Origin: Erythroxylum novogranatense
Taxonomy: Eukaryota > Streptophyta > Magnoliopsida > Malpighiales > Erythroxylaceae
Assembly (NCBI GenBank): GCA_029891385.1
Contig: JAIWQS010000076.1
Location: forward strand, 1 to 64,000
Direction of reading: 5' to 3'
DNA: 64,000 bases
Shown here: positions 1-11,960 of the stretch, in pieces
How positions within the stretch are numbered: position 1 is the first letter of the stretch
Layout of the letters: the number at the start of each line of letters is the position of its first letter
Position numbers and translations under genes: made by a program
Notes under the pieces: model-generated
What the model was told of the DNA's origin: nothing
The model's database searches: none
The model's input: only the letters and a program-made list of their open reading frames with translations

Positions 1-117
1 TTCTTTATGTCATGTAAGATGCCCTTTAGCATCTTGCTTTTTCCTTTAAGTCTTTTCTTCTTTTAGGCTTTTTCTTTATGTTAAGTCTGTCTGTACTATG
101 TTATTCCTTTTTGCGAT

Positions 118-125
118 TATAAATA
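118..125 (+). promoter_or_regulatory. TATA box of the viral pregenomic promoter, copy 1
   Basis: TATAAATA lies at the same point of the unit as in copies 2 and 3. A pyrimidine-rich stretch with repeated CTTTA precedes it, and the conserved leader containing GGATACAACAAGCTTTCC (copies 2 and 3) follows. Its place between TAV and the first small frame is where Caulimoviridae carry the pregenomic RNA promoter. Confidence 0.65.
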
Positions 126-453
126 GACGCCTTTGGTATCCTTAATGGGTACAACAAGCTTTCCATACATTACTCTCTCTATCTTCTCTCTTCGCACTTA
201 AGTCCAGTGTGACGTTCAAGCGAGCCAGAAGAACAAAAGTTAGAGTGATTATGGTTAACTTCGTTGTCTTCGATTAATTCAAGCATACAAATCATGCATA
301 TATTTTATCAAATCATACTCTTATTATTTTATTTATTATAGCTATCATTCATGCAATCTTTCATTATACAATCAATTATCATTTAAAAATTATTAAATTT
401 ATTATCATTCTATTTAAAATCTTTTCACGACTTACAAGATTTTGATTTTCAGA

Positions 454-763
454 ATGGCTTATTTTCACATCAAACGTATGTTGAAGCTACGAATCAAAGC
501 ACTAGATAATCAAAGAAGCGTAATTAAGAACTTAAGATTAAAACAATTGCAAGAAACAAGAAAGCAAATGATATTTACATCGATCCTCGCTTTAAGAATT
601 CTCCGGATCACCTCTTTATAATGAAGAACAAGAAATTCTTTCTCATCGCAAAGCAAATGATTGAAGAATCGTGATTTAATTCGCTTTTAGATTATTGTAT
701 TTTAGATTGTATTACAGAACATAAATATTATGTATCCAAATTATCTCTTCTTATCATTTAAAT
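454..763 (+). pseudogene. Viral frame A, copy 1 (broken)
   Basis: Counterpart of frame A at 17601-17904. It starts MAYFHIKR and is interrupted by small indels. It encodes a Lys/Arg/Gln-rich protein of about 100 residues with no family I recognise. Confidence 0.5.
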
Positions 764-766
764 AAA

Positions 767-1008
767 ATGAATTATTTTGATCATCGCCGATCACTTATAC
801 AAAGAATTCGCTTTTATAAGAAATAGAAATGGAACAAAGAAAGTTTATTGACTTATATCATGAACATATAAAAATAGCAAAAGAAAATCAATGTTTTCAA
901 CTTTTAATAAATGCAAGAGTTTTATTAGATCAAACATTATATATTTATAATTCAGTTCAAAATGATAGATATGAACTTGAACAAGAAATGGATTTACTTA
1001 TTGACTAA
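767..1008 (+). pseudogene. Viral frame B, copy 1 (broken at the start)
   Basis: Counterpart of frame B at 17908-18146. The C-terminal part, with HEHIKIAKE and a final YELEQEMDLLID, is open. The first residues are frameshifted. Charged and helical-looking; function unknown. Confidence 0.55.
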
Positions 1009-1022
1009 AGCATTCCATCAAC

Positions 1023-1482
1023 ATGACATTTCAATTATCTTATTTTATTAATTATTGTTTACTGTCATTATTAATCAAATACATGTTTATGCTTTTACTT
1101 TATTTCAAGCATGCCTTTACTTTTCTTTATAATTGCAAGTCGATTATTTATTCCTCATGAAATAATTTGTCAATATTTTGAAATTAGCTGTCATCATCTA
1201 GATATTACTCTTAATTATTTATATAGAACTATATTAGGTCTCAATACTCGTGTTGTTATCTCATCGACTCGATGATCGAGATATAATTTTGATTTCTCAC
1301 CTCCATCAACGAGGAAGAATCGAAACCTTTGAATTATTAGAAGATGAAAATGAAATAGAAAGATTAACACAAATACAACAAGATATTTTCTTAGAACAAA
1401 TTTCAAGAAATTTAAATATTATGAATTACAACAACAATTATAGGAATTTGTTAGAATCACTATCACAAGTATTTCCTTATAC
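1023..1482 (+). pseudogene. Viral frame C, copy 1 (3' end deleted)
   Basis: The hydrophobic N-terminal part and the start of the acidic part match frame C of copy 3. At about 1482 the sequence jumps into the end of frame D, so roughly 290 bp holding the C-terminus of C and most of D are missing. Several small frameshifts are also present. Confidence 0.6.
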
Positions 1483-2356
1483 GTAACAATTAATACAATT
1501 AGAACAAATTCAAACCGATCATCATTGTTATCATCCATATATCCCAATATATTACGACCTCTCAATCTTCTACAATCCCGATGTAGATAATTTGAAATAG
1601 AAGATATAGAAATCACCGAGGAAAAGCGAAGAATGGTTATAAATTACTTTAATAGAAAACTTAATGAAGCAACTATTGGAGATGCTTATAAATTGGCAAT
1701 TTTAGATGAAAGAATGAATAATCTAATGATCAAATTTTAGGAATGATGAATGGAAATTTACAATATGGAAAATTAAATTCAATACTCATTAAAATTAGGT
1801 ATTCCCTTAATCTCTTCTGAATTAGATAAAGCAATTAAAATTGCATATAAATTTTATAGAAATAATTTAATGACTCTTGACAATAACCTTTTTCTTTAAC
1901 TTATCAAATTAGTTACGACAACCAATTCACATCATAGTATTGATTTCAAAATATGTAACAAATTTATCTAGATCAATTATTCCAAGAAGTCGCTAAATGA
2001 ATAACTGAATGATCAAATTTGTAGAATGATGAATGGAAATTTACAATATGGAAAATTAAATTCAATACTCGATTAAAATTAGGTATTCCTTAATCTCTTC
2101 TCGAATTAGATAAAGCAATTACAATTGCATATAAATTTTATAGAAATAATTTAATGACTCCTTGACAACACTTTTTCTTTTCTTTAACTTATCAAATTAG
2201 TTATGACAACCAATTCACATCATAGTATTGATTTCAAAATACAGAACAAATTTATCTAGATCAATTATTCCAAGAAGTTGCTAAAGTAGGAATTAAAATT
2301 CAACCAAAATTACAACCACTTCCAAAGAATACAACAAACTATTTGAACCAATTTAA
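1483..2356 (+). pseudogene. Scrambled movement-protein gene, copy 1
   Basis: A mosaic. A remnant of frame D and the first codons of the movement protein (about 1483-1590; the ATG reads ACG) run into about 105 bp of reverse-transcriptase sequence (about 1590-1695, matching 14430-14490 and encoding NEATIGDAYKL). The middle of the movement protein follows (about 1696-1998), then a second, tandem copy of the same part (about 1999-2340). No continuous movement protein can be read. Confidence 0.75.
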
Positions 2357-2885
2357 TTGTTTTGATGCTATATGATATTGCTCCAAGATTCATATATGCA
2401 TGTATTTTAGTATTCGCTTTCTGAACTAGTACTTGAATAAATGTTGAATTGGAATTGAGTTTGATTCGTAGTTTTGTTATTCCGATCATTAGATAAAGAT
2501 TCATAAATGTAGAGATGTATTCAGATTATAATCCCATTCAATTGGTTCTAATTTATGTTCTATGTTTAATGTAATATTTGTACTTCTTTATTATTATATG
2601 ATTTTTCTTTCTTTTTAGACATTCATTTGCATAATGACCTTCTTCTTTACGTATCCAACATTTACAATCTTTTTCTTCAGTAGGACAAAATTGTTTTCTG
2701 CTTTATATTCGGGATTAAATTTATATTCATTAAAATATTTTGGATAAGTTTTAGGTTGATAGCGTAGTGGTTATATATTTTTCCATCGAAACTTTCGTGA
2801 ATATTGTTTCTTATATCTAGGATTAAATATTTTCTTTTCTCTTTTATAATTTGAGTAAGTTTTATTACATCCATATCATTGGAGG
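2357..2885 (-). pseudogene. Inverted capsid C-terminus/protease fragment, copy 1
   Basis: On the minus strand this matches about 13255-13790 of copy 2: the basic region before the zinc knuckle, the zinc-knuckle region, and the start of the protease. The apparent minus-strand frames here are this inverted viral DNA, not host genes. It shares the altered protease site (AATCTTGAGC) with copy 3 rather than copy 2. Confidence 0.8.
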
Positions 2886-3112
2886 TACGCCAAGATTGGA
2901 TAGCCGTCAGAGACTTTAATATATATTTTCACGGCATAAAGCGATCCTTGAATTGCTTAATAGCACGGACTCAACCTCGATGGAAAGTCGCCTAATAGCT
3001 TCATATCTCAGATAAATTTGTTAATGGCCGCCTAATCCACTTCAAATAATAAATAAGTTGTTAATGGTTCTCATTCCAGGAAGATTACCGCTGGGACCAT
3101 AATGCCACTTGC
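2886..3112 (-). pseudogene. Inverted TAV fragment, copy 1
   Basis: Read on the minus strand, this matches about 16350-16572 of copy 2, the part of TAV around DFPSGLVHAIKQFKDRF. It is joined directly to the inverted capsid fragment, an order not found in the intact unit, so at least two breakpoints are needed. Confidence 0.75.
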
Positions 3113-3960
3113 ATTCTCGGGTTTTCAGTAGATAGTTTTCTCAATTTATTTCTCATGTCTGACAATCTCTGATTTCATCGAATTTTCGTCAATCACTTTT
3201 TGATTAAATCGAAATTTTGAGTCATTAATTTGATTAATTCAATTTCATCTGATTGCTATTCAATTCAATCGTAACATTTCATCAATGATTTCACTTTTGT
3301 TGTCATTGATGTAAATTTTCCATAATTTGATTCGCTACACATGTAAGTTGTCAATCTTCTTGTTCCACCCATTGTCTGGATGAAATCATCTCTAAATCAA
3401 CATCATGATCATGTTGTCAGCCTGAATAATACGATCTCAATCATCCATTAATTTCAAATTTCACAATTTGTCAGCTCCTGATGTTCACCTGCATCGAATC
3501 CACTTTCACTTGTCTAAATTTCGATCGTTCAGATTCAGCTTTTCATAGATGACCATTTTTCCATCACATCGATTGTTTCGTGTTCATTTATCTAATGCAT
3601 TTTTAATCGCCGTTGAAATTGATCACATGACAGCATCTTTAATCGATGATTGAACACGACGTCGAAATTCAATCCTGTTCACTCAGTTCAATCTCACATC
3701 TTTGAATTTAATTTTTCAAATGCCAGATTTTTCAATTTCACACAGTAATATTTCAAAATCTGTTTCGACACATTATCTTTTCATTTTCATTTGACATTTT
3801 TCACAATCTTTATCATCAGATCAATCATTCATCATCTCACTTTACTCATCATAATCAACATCTTCCATTTTTTTCAAGCATCTCTCTTTTTCATTCCATA
3901 TAGATTTTTCTTTTATTTTCTTGAGTAATTTCACAATTGTTTTAAATTTTCTTGTTTTCA
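3113..3960. other. Unplaced sequence inside the inverted block
   Basis: About 850 bp between inverted TAV and inverted capsid start. I find no clear match to any part of copies 2 or 3. The text is rich in TCAAT/TTCATC words and has no long frame. It may be strongly degraded viral DNA, filler captured at the rearrangement, or low-quality consensus. Confidence 0.4.
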
Positions 3961-4077
3961 TTTTCATAAATTTCTCATTTAAGCATTCATCATTTATCAA
4001 TTATTTCATGTTTGCTTATCGTCCTTTTGAAATTTTTGTTTATCGAAGATGTATTCCTTTCTTTAAGTTTCTTGGAT

Positions 4078-4324
4078 CTTCACTATTTCATGTAATTGTA
4101 ATTGAATATTTTTTAACTGTTCTAGATTGCTCTTGCATTTCATCCTCTTCTCCGGTATTTTGTAATTACTAGCTTTGATACCATTTTCGGGGCTGATCTT
4201 TTATTATTATCGTAATTATCGTATCGTAGCTAGTAATTACAAAAATACCTAGAGAAAGAGGATAAATGCAAGAGCAATCTATAGAACAAGTTGAAAAGAA
4301 TATTCAATTACAATTACATGAAGT
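4078..4324. repeat. Large inverted repeat around the capsid start
   Basis: The left arm (4078-4174) is an inverted, diverged copy of the sequence around the capsid start codon. The right arm (4228-4324) is the same sequence in forward direction, with a spacer of about 53 bp. The arms meet near an inverted primer-binding site (4171-4183, TGGTATCAAAGCT on the minus strand). This is the right-hand breakpoint of the inverted block in copy 1. Confidence 0.75.
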
Positions 4325-5693
4325 AACTGATCTCATACAAAAATTACATCTTACCCCTCTCGAAAAAGAAGAATATATTGGTCCCGTCTTTTCAAATGAA
4401 CATAAGGATGAAATAATCTTGGGTTATGAATCTGATCAAGATCAAGAACTTTTTATGGATAATGATGAAAAACCTGAAAGTAGTAATACTCAAGACTTAA
4501 AATTAAAAGAAAAATTAGGAGATAAACGAAAAACCACATTTCAACCTTCAAGCTATACTTGGAAAATGATAAAGATGATTTTTATCAACAAGGATATTAT
4601 TATAAAGGCACAAAATACTTAAAATATCCAGATGAATATAAACCAAAATTTCAAAATTAACAACCCATAATATATTAAATCTAGATCGCATAACAAATGT
4701 CAAGAAATCTTTCAAGAATGGTTTTCCAAAATATTATTATTATTACAAGTGGAAAACCTTTGGCAATAAATCAGAACTAAAGATTTCTCTATTATTTTGT
4801 CATATATAAAACTTCGTGAATAGTACAAGAATTTTTAAGAGATAATGCACAAGCTTTACAAAATACACCTCATTATCTTAGTCAAAATACGATGAAGATA
4901 AATTTGAAATTATTGGAGAAGAAATATATAAAGAATTTTTCGAAAAGATATTATATTTCATCAAGCATATATACTCAAAGAAAAACGATTAAAAGCATTA
5001 AGACACTTAAACAATTTAATGATATGCGATATTAATTACTTAGAAGCTTTTATTTGTGAATTTAAAACATTATTATAAATTACCCAGAGTTGAACAAGAA
5101 ATGTATATTAACATTTTTATTCAAAAATTACCATATCCTTTAATCTTAAAGTCCAACAACAATTCTATGAATGAATAGAAAATCATATCATCGCTCATAA
5201 TTTAGGAGGAGCAATATTAGTAGCCGAGACTTATTAGTTGATTATTGTATAGGCTCAGCTTAAAAGAACTTTAAAACATAAGAATTTAAAATGTGTTATG
5301 ATCAAAATGTCGACGCATCTCAAAGAATATGGATGTAATAAAACTTACTCAAATTATAAAAGAAAAGAAAATATTTAATCCTAGATATAAGAAACAATAT
5401 TCACGAAAGTTTCATGGAAAAATATAAACCACAACGCTATCAACCTAAAACTTATCCAAAATATTTTCGAGATATAAATTTAATCCCAAATATAAAACAG
5501 AAAACAATTTTGTCCTACAAAGAAAAAATATTGTAAATGTTGGATCTCAGAAGAAGAAGGTCATTATGCAAATGAATGTCCTAAAAAGAAAGAAAATCAT
5601 ATAATAATAAAGTACAAATATTACATTCAAATTTAGAACATCAATTAGAACCAATTGAATCGATTATAATACGATACATCTCTACATTTATGA
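4266..5693 (+). pseudogene. Viral capsid protein gene, copy 1 (broken)
   Basis: Same gene as 20187-21638. The first 100 or so codons are open and acidic. After about 4560 the frame is broken repeatedly, mostly at CAG/CTG-derived sites and homopolymers. The zinc-knuckle region near 5530-5580 is frameshifted. The end overlaps the polymerase start as ATGA. Confidence 0.75.
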
Positions 5694-7600
5694 ATCTTTA
5701 TCTAATGAATCGATAACCAAAACTCAATCAAACTCCAATTCCAATTCAACATTTATTCAAGTACTAGTTCGTAAAACTAATACTAAAGTACATGCATATA
5801 TAGATATCGAGCAACTATCCAGAAAGATCAAAACAATTAGAATTAAAATGGAAGAAATTACACAAACCATTACAAGTAAAATCGCCGATGGAAGTTTTAA
5901 TTCCATCCGGTATGTTAGTTATTATGACACTATTATTATAGAAAACTACACTTTATCATACCATCAATCTATCAAAAGAATCAGATTACCTTTAATACTT
6001 GGAAATAATTTTCTTAAATTATATAACCCTTTTGTCAATATTTACATTACATTACCTCGAGAACCCCTTATATTAAGAAAATAAATCAAAATCTATTATT
6101 TTACTAATTCTATTTACCATACGCCTTATTATCAACAATTAAAAAAAATAATGAGAAACTTACTATCTTACATTTTTATCTATTGAATAATACAACCATA
6201 CAAATCAAGTCGATAATTTATTAGATCAAGTATGTAGTGAAAATCCATTAGATCCTACAAAAATCATAATATAGAAATTATTGAAATAAAATTAAAAGAT
6301 CCTCTTCAGAAGTCAATATTAAGAATAATATACCATATACTCCTCAGATGTAAAAGAATTTACACAAGAATGTAAAGAATTACTTGAAAAGGATTAATTA
6401 CACCCAAAGACTAGTAAACATTCTCGCACTAATTTTTATGTCAATAATTCAAATTGAAAAGAAACGAGGAAAAGAAGAATGGTTATCAATTATCGAAAAC
6501 TCAATGAAGCAACTATAGGAGATGCTTATAAATTATCACTAAAAGATTATATTATTAATAAACTAAAAGGTCATATTTGGTTCACAACATTAGATGCAAA
6601 ATCGATATTGGCAATTAAGATTACATGATAATACAAAAGCATTAACAAAGATTTACTTGTCCACCTCAAAACATTATCAATGGAATGTCTTACCCTTGGA
6701 TTAAAACAAGCACCAAGTATTTATCAACGATTTATGGATAATAATCTTATCGGTTTAGAAGAATATACTTTTGTATATAGATGATATTATTATTTATTCA
6801 AATCAGATAAATTAGATCATTTGAAAAGTTAAAATTGTCTTACAAAGATGTAAAGACAAAGGATTAATCTTAAGCAAACGAAAAGCAAAAATAGACAACA
6901 AACAATTGAATATTTAGGTATTCAATTTAATCATCATGGTTATTTACAATTACAACCTAATATTTTGCAAAATTACAAGAATTTCCCGATCAACTCACAA
7001 ATAGAAAACATGTTCAACAATTTTAGGTTTATTAAACTATATATCGATCAAGGATTTCTAAAAGAATTAGCTAAAGAACTAACACTTTTACGTAAAAAAT
7101 GTAGCAAAGAATTCACAATGGCAATGGACTACTCCAGACATCGCAATGTATAAAGATTAAAACTTCTTTGTAAAAATCTTCCCAAACTTTATAATTATCA
7201 ACAAAATGATGAATTATTAGTTCAATTAGATGCAAGCAATGATATATGGGCAGGTTGTCTTTGGCAAAACCCCTAATCATAAAAATACCAGCTTTTGTAA
7301 ATACATAAATGGAACATTTAATTCGGAATTAAATTATCCTATTCATGAAAAAGAAGCATTAGCCTGCCTCAAAACTTTGAGAAAATGGCTAATAGATCTA
7401 TTACCAAGAAATTCACAATTCATACAGATTCTCAATACTTATGTGGATTTACAAGATATCGCCTTTCAAAGAAGTACCAATTATAATCAAGGACGATCGA
7501 TCCGATGGCAATTAGAATTAGGTCAAGATCAATTTAATATTCATTATATTAAATCGCTAACAATTTTGCAGATATATTAACAAGAGAATGGAAGCATTAA
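5690..7600 (+). pseudogene. Viral polymerase gene (protease-RT-RNase H), copy 1 (broken)
   Basis: Colinear with 13625-15571. Protease, RT and RNase H segments are all recognisable but lie in different frames. The codons around the RT active site (about 6775-6785) have lost two bases relative to copies 2 and 3, so the YIDD motif is not read in frame. Confidence 0.8.
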
Positions 7601-9050
7601 TCGCTCATTTGAAAAGTACAATTGAATTAAAGGAAGCGTAATCAACCGAACTACATCTTCAAAGTATCAACATTCGTAAAGCAAGAACAAATTACTAGTG
7701 AACTTGAACAGTTAAAGGTATAATTCCGGTTTTAAAACCAAAGGAGCAACAAAGTACTAAAGCATCAACATCAAAGATCCGTGATCAATCCTGCTGTTTC
7801 TATAACTACTCAAATTCCAACTTCTACCAAAGCATCGCCAGTAATACAAGAAGCTATTCAGTTGACCTTCCAAGGTCCCCAAATACAAGTATCTAAAGCA
7901 CCGCCACTTCGTGAAACCATATATTACTTCCTCATCAAGAATAACTTCCTCATCAAGCACTCTCAAAAGTGGTCGATAATCAAGAATCAAAGCACTATGT
8001 GATATATAATGGTCCTTTTGTCGGTCTTTATGATCATGGCATAAGACACTATCCATATTACGTGCAAAAGCAAGGTTATTCATAAAAGTTTTTCTACTAA
8101 AGCGGTTCGAAAAGTCTTTCCAAGAATTTCAGCATCCAACACTTCGACCACAATACAAGACAAGATTACAAACACCAGCACCACCAACGTCCAAATTAAC
8201 CACATTGGGAAAAGCAATTGACATGGAACTAATTCATGCCGCCTCGCTAAAGCACTACATGAAGAATCAAAAGTTCTCACTTCGACATGTTTATGGATTG
8301 TTTCAAGCACTCAATCATCGGATCAAGAAATGAAGCAATTTCAATACTACCTCATAATCGTGGCAAGTATGGTCCCAAAGCAAGAATCTTCCCGAGCGTA
8401 ACCATTAACAACTTATTTATTATTTCAGAGTGGATTAGCTGACACAATTTATCTACAAGATATGAAGCTTTTAGATGACTTTCCATCAGGGTTAGTCCAT
8501 GCTATTAAGCAATTCAAGGATCGCTTTGCGCGCGAAAGAGAAATATATATTAAAGTCTACAGCAGCCTATCCAATTTTGAAGCATCGACGAAGAAACAAA
8601 CAATGAGCAAAGAATCATTACTTCAAGAATTGCCTTTCTTCAAATTGGCATAAGTAATATGCAGATCCTCCCATGTACGAAGCACCTCATTACGAATTCA
8701 ATTGGGATTTGGTAAACAAATTCAATTTGAATTGTTTTGAAGGAATTTATACTCAATGCCTCAAGATTCAAGCAGCACTCAACAATCAAGATCAACTATC
8801 GTGGCCATAATGTCTTATTAACTTCAATTTGGAAGCATCCCATCCTAGCACATGAATTACCGCCTTACAGCGTTTCAAGCACCGCTCAATGACTTATCGA
8901 ATGTTTTCACACTCTAAGCTTTGGCGTGAAGCACTTTGCAAGCGCTATAAGAATATCCCACTCACGATGTAAACACCGCCCATCCTCTCAAGCACAAGGA
9001 GAAGTTACAAGCAATCCTCGACGATTTAACTTATTATCATTGAAGAATAA
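7588..9050 (+). pseudogene. Viral TAV/inclusion-body gene, copy 1 (broken)
   Basis: Colinear with 15559-17048. It starts inside the polymerase end, in another frame. Pieces of the coiled coil, the proline-rich linker and the TAV core are visible but interrupted by many short indels. It ends IIEE in all readable copies, followed directly by AATAAA. Confidence 0.75.
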
Positions 9051-9267
9051 AACATCGATCAAGTACGAAGCACTACTATCGCAATAATGTAGTCTTTTAC
9101 TTTCAGCAAATCCTTTCGATCGTCCAATTGTATATCTTTTTCTTTATCTTTTCTTTATGTCGTGTAAGATGTCCCTTTAGCATCTTACTTTTTCTTTAAG
9201 TCTTTTCTTCTTTTAGTCTTTTTCTTTATGTTAAGTCTGTCTGTACCATGTTATTCCTTTTTGCGAT

Positions 9268-9274
9268 TATAATA
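9268..9274 (+). promoter_or_regulatory. TATA-like box, copy 2
   Basis: TATAATA, one A shorter than in copies 1 and 3, in the same surroundings. The missing base may be real or an error of this assembly. Confidence 0.5.
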
Positions 9275-9595
9275 GACGCTTGGGTATCCATAATGGATAC
9301 AACAAGCTTTCCATACATTACTCTCTTTCTTCTCTTCAAGCTAAGTCCAAGAAGGACGCGTTCAAGCGAGTCGGGAAGAATAAGTTAGAGTGATTATGGT
9401 TAACTTATTGTCACAATAAGTAATTCAAGCATACAAGTCATGCATATATTTTATCAAATCATACTTTATTATTTTATTTATTATAGCTATCATTCATGCA
9501 ATCATCTCATTATACACTTATTAGTATCTTAAAACTTATTCAAGTTATTATCTTTCTTTAAAATCTTTTCACGACTTACCGATTTTGATTTCGTA

Positions 9596-9906
9596 ATGAC
9601 TTATTTTCACATCAAACGATGTTGAAGCAACGAATCAAAGCATTAGATAATTAACAAGTTAGAATCGAAGAACTTAAAATCAAAACAATTGCAAGAAACA
9701 AGAAAGCAAATGATATTTACACTGATCCCCGTTTTAAGAATTCTCCCAATCATCCTCTTTACAATGAAGAACAAGAAATTCTTTCTACTGCAAAGCAAAT
9801 AATTGAAGAATCAGCCGACTTAATTCGCTTTTTAGATTATTGTATTTTAGATTGTATTACAGCACGCAAATATTATGTATCAAAATTATCTCTTCTTATT
9901 ATTTAA
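9596..9906 (+). pseudogene. Viral frame A, copy 2 (broken)
   Basis: About 100 residues after allowing for one or two frameshifts. Basic and Gln-rich at first, ending in a hydrophobic YYVSKLSLLII tail. Two stops in a row (TAA TAA) precede the ATG of frame B. The function is unknown. The position just after the leader recalls the small first frame of caulimoviruses and soymoviruses, but I see no motif. Confidence 0.5.
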
Positions 9907-9909
9907 TAA

Positions 9910-10152
9910 ATGACTTATTTCGATCTTTGACGATCTCTTAAGCAAAGAATTCGTTTTTATCAAGAAATTGAAAAAGAACAACAAAAGTTTATCGAATTAT
10001 ATCACGAACATATAAGAATGGCAAAAGAACATCAAAGTTTTCAACTTTTGATCAATTCAAGGATTTTATTAGATCAAACTTTATATATATATAATTCTGT
10101 TAAAAACGATCGTTATGAACTTGAACAACAAATGGATTTACTCATTGATTAA
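9910..10152 (+). pseudogene. Viral frame B, copy 2 (frameshift near the start)
   Basis: About 80 residues. A frameshift at about 9926 puts a TGA after six codons. The rest, with a charged helix and the end YELEQQMDLLID, is open. No family recognised. Confidence 0.55.
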
Positions 10153-10160
10153 TCATCATC

Positions 10161-10712
10161 ATGACATTTCATTCATTTTATTTTATGAATTATTGTTTAC
10201 CTGTCATTATTAATCAATTACATGTTTATGCTTTTACATTATTTCAAGCACAGCCTTTATTTTTCTTTATAATTGCAAGTAGATTATTTATTCCTCATGA
10301 AATACTTTGTCATTATTTTGAAATTAGTTGTCAACATATAGATATTACTCTTAATTATTTATATAGAACTATATTAGACTCAATACTGTGTTTGCTATCT
10401 TATACGACTCGATGATAGAGATATAATTTTGATTTCTCACCTCCCGAGGAAGAATCGAAACATTTGAATTATTAGAAGATGAAGATGAAATAGAAAGACT
10501 AACACAAATACAACAAGATATTTTCTTAGAACAACTTTCAAGAAATTTAGATATTGAATTACAACAATGCTTATATTGTTCGTAATCAATATCACAATTA
10601 TTTCCTTGGATATGTAAGATATAGAAATTACCAAGAATGATTATGAAAATATAGATGAAGATATTAATTATGATTTAGATGATTATGACGTAGTAATTTC
10701 CAAGATTATTAA
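10161..10712 (+). pseudogene. Viral frame C, copy 2 (broken)
   Basis: The open first 84 codons are hydrophobic and aromatic (MTFHSFYFMNYCLP at the start). A frameshift at about 10375-10400 then separates the acidic second half. It ends directly before the ATG of frame D. See 18155-18717 for the better copy. Confidence 0.6.
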
Positions 10713-10981
10713 ATGAATTGTCCAATTTGTTTAGATTTACAAGATGTAATTCAATACATACAACAAGCTATAAATTATTATCAAGATCATATACAATACA
10801 ACTAAAATCGATTAATAATCTTATTTTTCTAGGAATTAATAGTCTAAGCAGGCGACCTTATATTGAACATTTATCAGTAGCACAAAGATTACATCAATAT
10901 TATACGTAACAATTAACACAATTAGAACAAATTCAAACCAATCATCATTGTTATCATCCATATCATCCCAATACATTATGA
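10713..10981 (+). pseudogene. Viral frame D, copy 2 (frameshifted)
   Basis: Starts MNCPICLDLQD. A frameshift in the middle is visible from comparison with copy 3. The end (HHCYHPYHPNTL) overlaps the movement-protein ATG as ATGA. Confidence 0.55.
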
Positions 10982-11960
10982 CCTCTCAATCTTCTACAAT
11001 CCTCGATGTAGATAATTTAGAATTAATCAATCATTAGGAACTTTTCAAGTTTCTACTTTAATAACTCAAGATAAGAAGAATCAAATTGCAAAAGCTCGTT
11101 AGATTTAAAGAAAGGTCAAGACATTCACAAATCAACGATAAAACAAATCTTTAATAGACAAAATCTTATTTATTATGGAAAAATTATTCAAGAACAACCT
11201 ATTAGAATTGATCAATGTCATGGAAATTTAAGAATTAGTTTAATTAATCCCTAACAAATTCATAGACAATTACAATTATTACCCTAATCAAAACGAAAGA
11301 AAATTGGCTATATTCAATTATCCACAATACAAATATTATTAAAATCCACATTTCAAGAAGGAATTGATACTCCTATCAGAATGGCAATTTTAGATGAAAG
11401 AATGAATAATCTGAATGATCAAATTTTAGGAATGATGAATGGAAATTTACAATATGGAAAAATTAAATTCAATACTCGATTAAAATTAGGTATTCCCTTA
11501 ATCTCTTCTGAATTAGATAAAGCAATTACAATTGCATATAAATTTTATAGAAATAATTTAATGACTCTTGACAATACCCTTTTCTTTAACTTATCAAATT
11601 AGTTACGCATTAACCAATTCACATCATAGTATTGATTTCAAAAATACAGAACAAATTTATCTAGATCAATTATTCCAAGAAGTTGCTAAAGTAGGAATTA
11701 AAATTCAACCAAAATTACAACCACTTCCAGCAATACAACAACCATTTGAACCAATTCCATTAATTGAAAGAAGACATTCTTTTTCAGAATCAGCATCAAA
11801 TATTACTCCTTTGCTGAGATCTATGTCATTAAGACAACAAAGACCTCTTAATATAGAACGACCATTAAGAATAACAGAACCCAATAATCAAACTAGACAG
11901 TTAGATGAAATTCAACAGCAATTATCTACACTATCTACCTATTTAGTACAGAAATTATGA
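10978..11960 (+). pseudogene. Viral movement protein gene, copy 2 (broken)
   Basis: Predicted 30K-superfamily cell-to-cell movement protein of about 326 residues. The middle and C-terminal parts are open in two frames (11381-11602 and 11568-11960). They contain GNLQYGKIKFNTRLKLGIP, a core compatible with caulimovirid movement proteins, and a Gln-rich C-terminus ending YLVQKL. Early frameshifts around 11020-11290 break the N-terminal third. The stop overlaps the ATG of frame F as ATGA. Confidence 0.7.

Larger units (their letters stand above)
1..9150 (+). mobile_element. Endogenous pararetrovirus, copy 1 (rearranged, left end beyond the window)
   Basis: First of three head-to-tail caulimovirid units. 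It opens inside the promoter, so the array probably continues to the left. The order is promoter, frames A-C, a scrambled movement-protein zone, an inverted block (about 2357-4183), then capsid, polymerase and TAV in forward order up to the next promoter. It is about 1,150 bp longer than copy 2 because of the inverted and duplicated material, although the 3' part of frame C, most of frame D and all of frame F are missing. Every long frame is broken. Identity rests on the polymerase, zinc-knuckle and TAV sequences it shares with copies 2 and 3. Confidence 0.9.

Noticed and set aside
2310..2874. Minus-strand frames that look like small host genes
   Set aside because: They are inverted pieces of the viral capsid/protease gene, seen also at 13255-13790 in forward direction.
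3921..4172. Hydrophobic 83-codon frame
   Set aside because: It is the antisense reading of an inverted copy of the viral capsid start.
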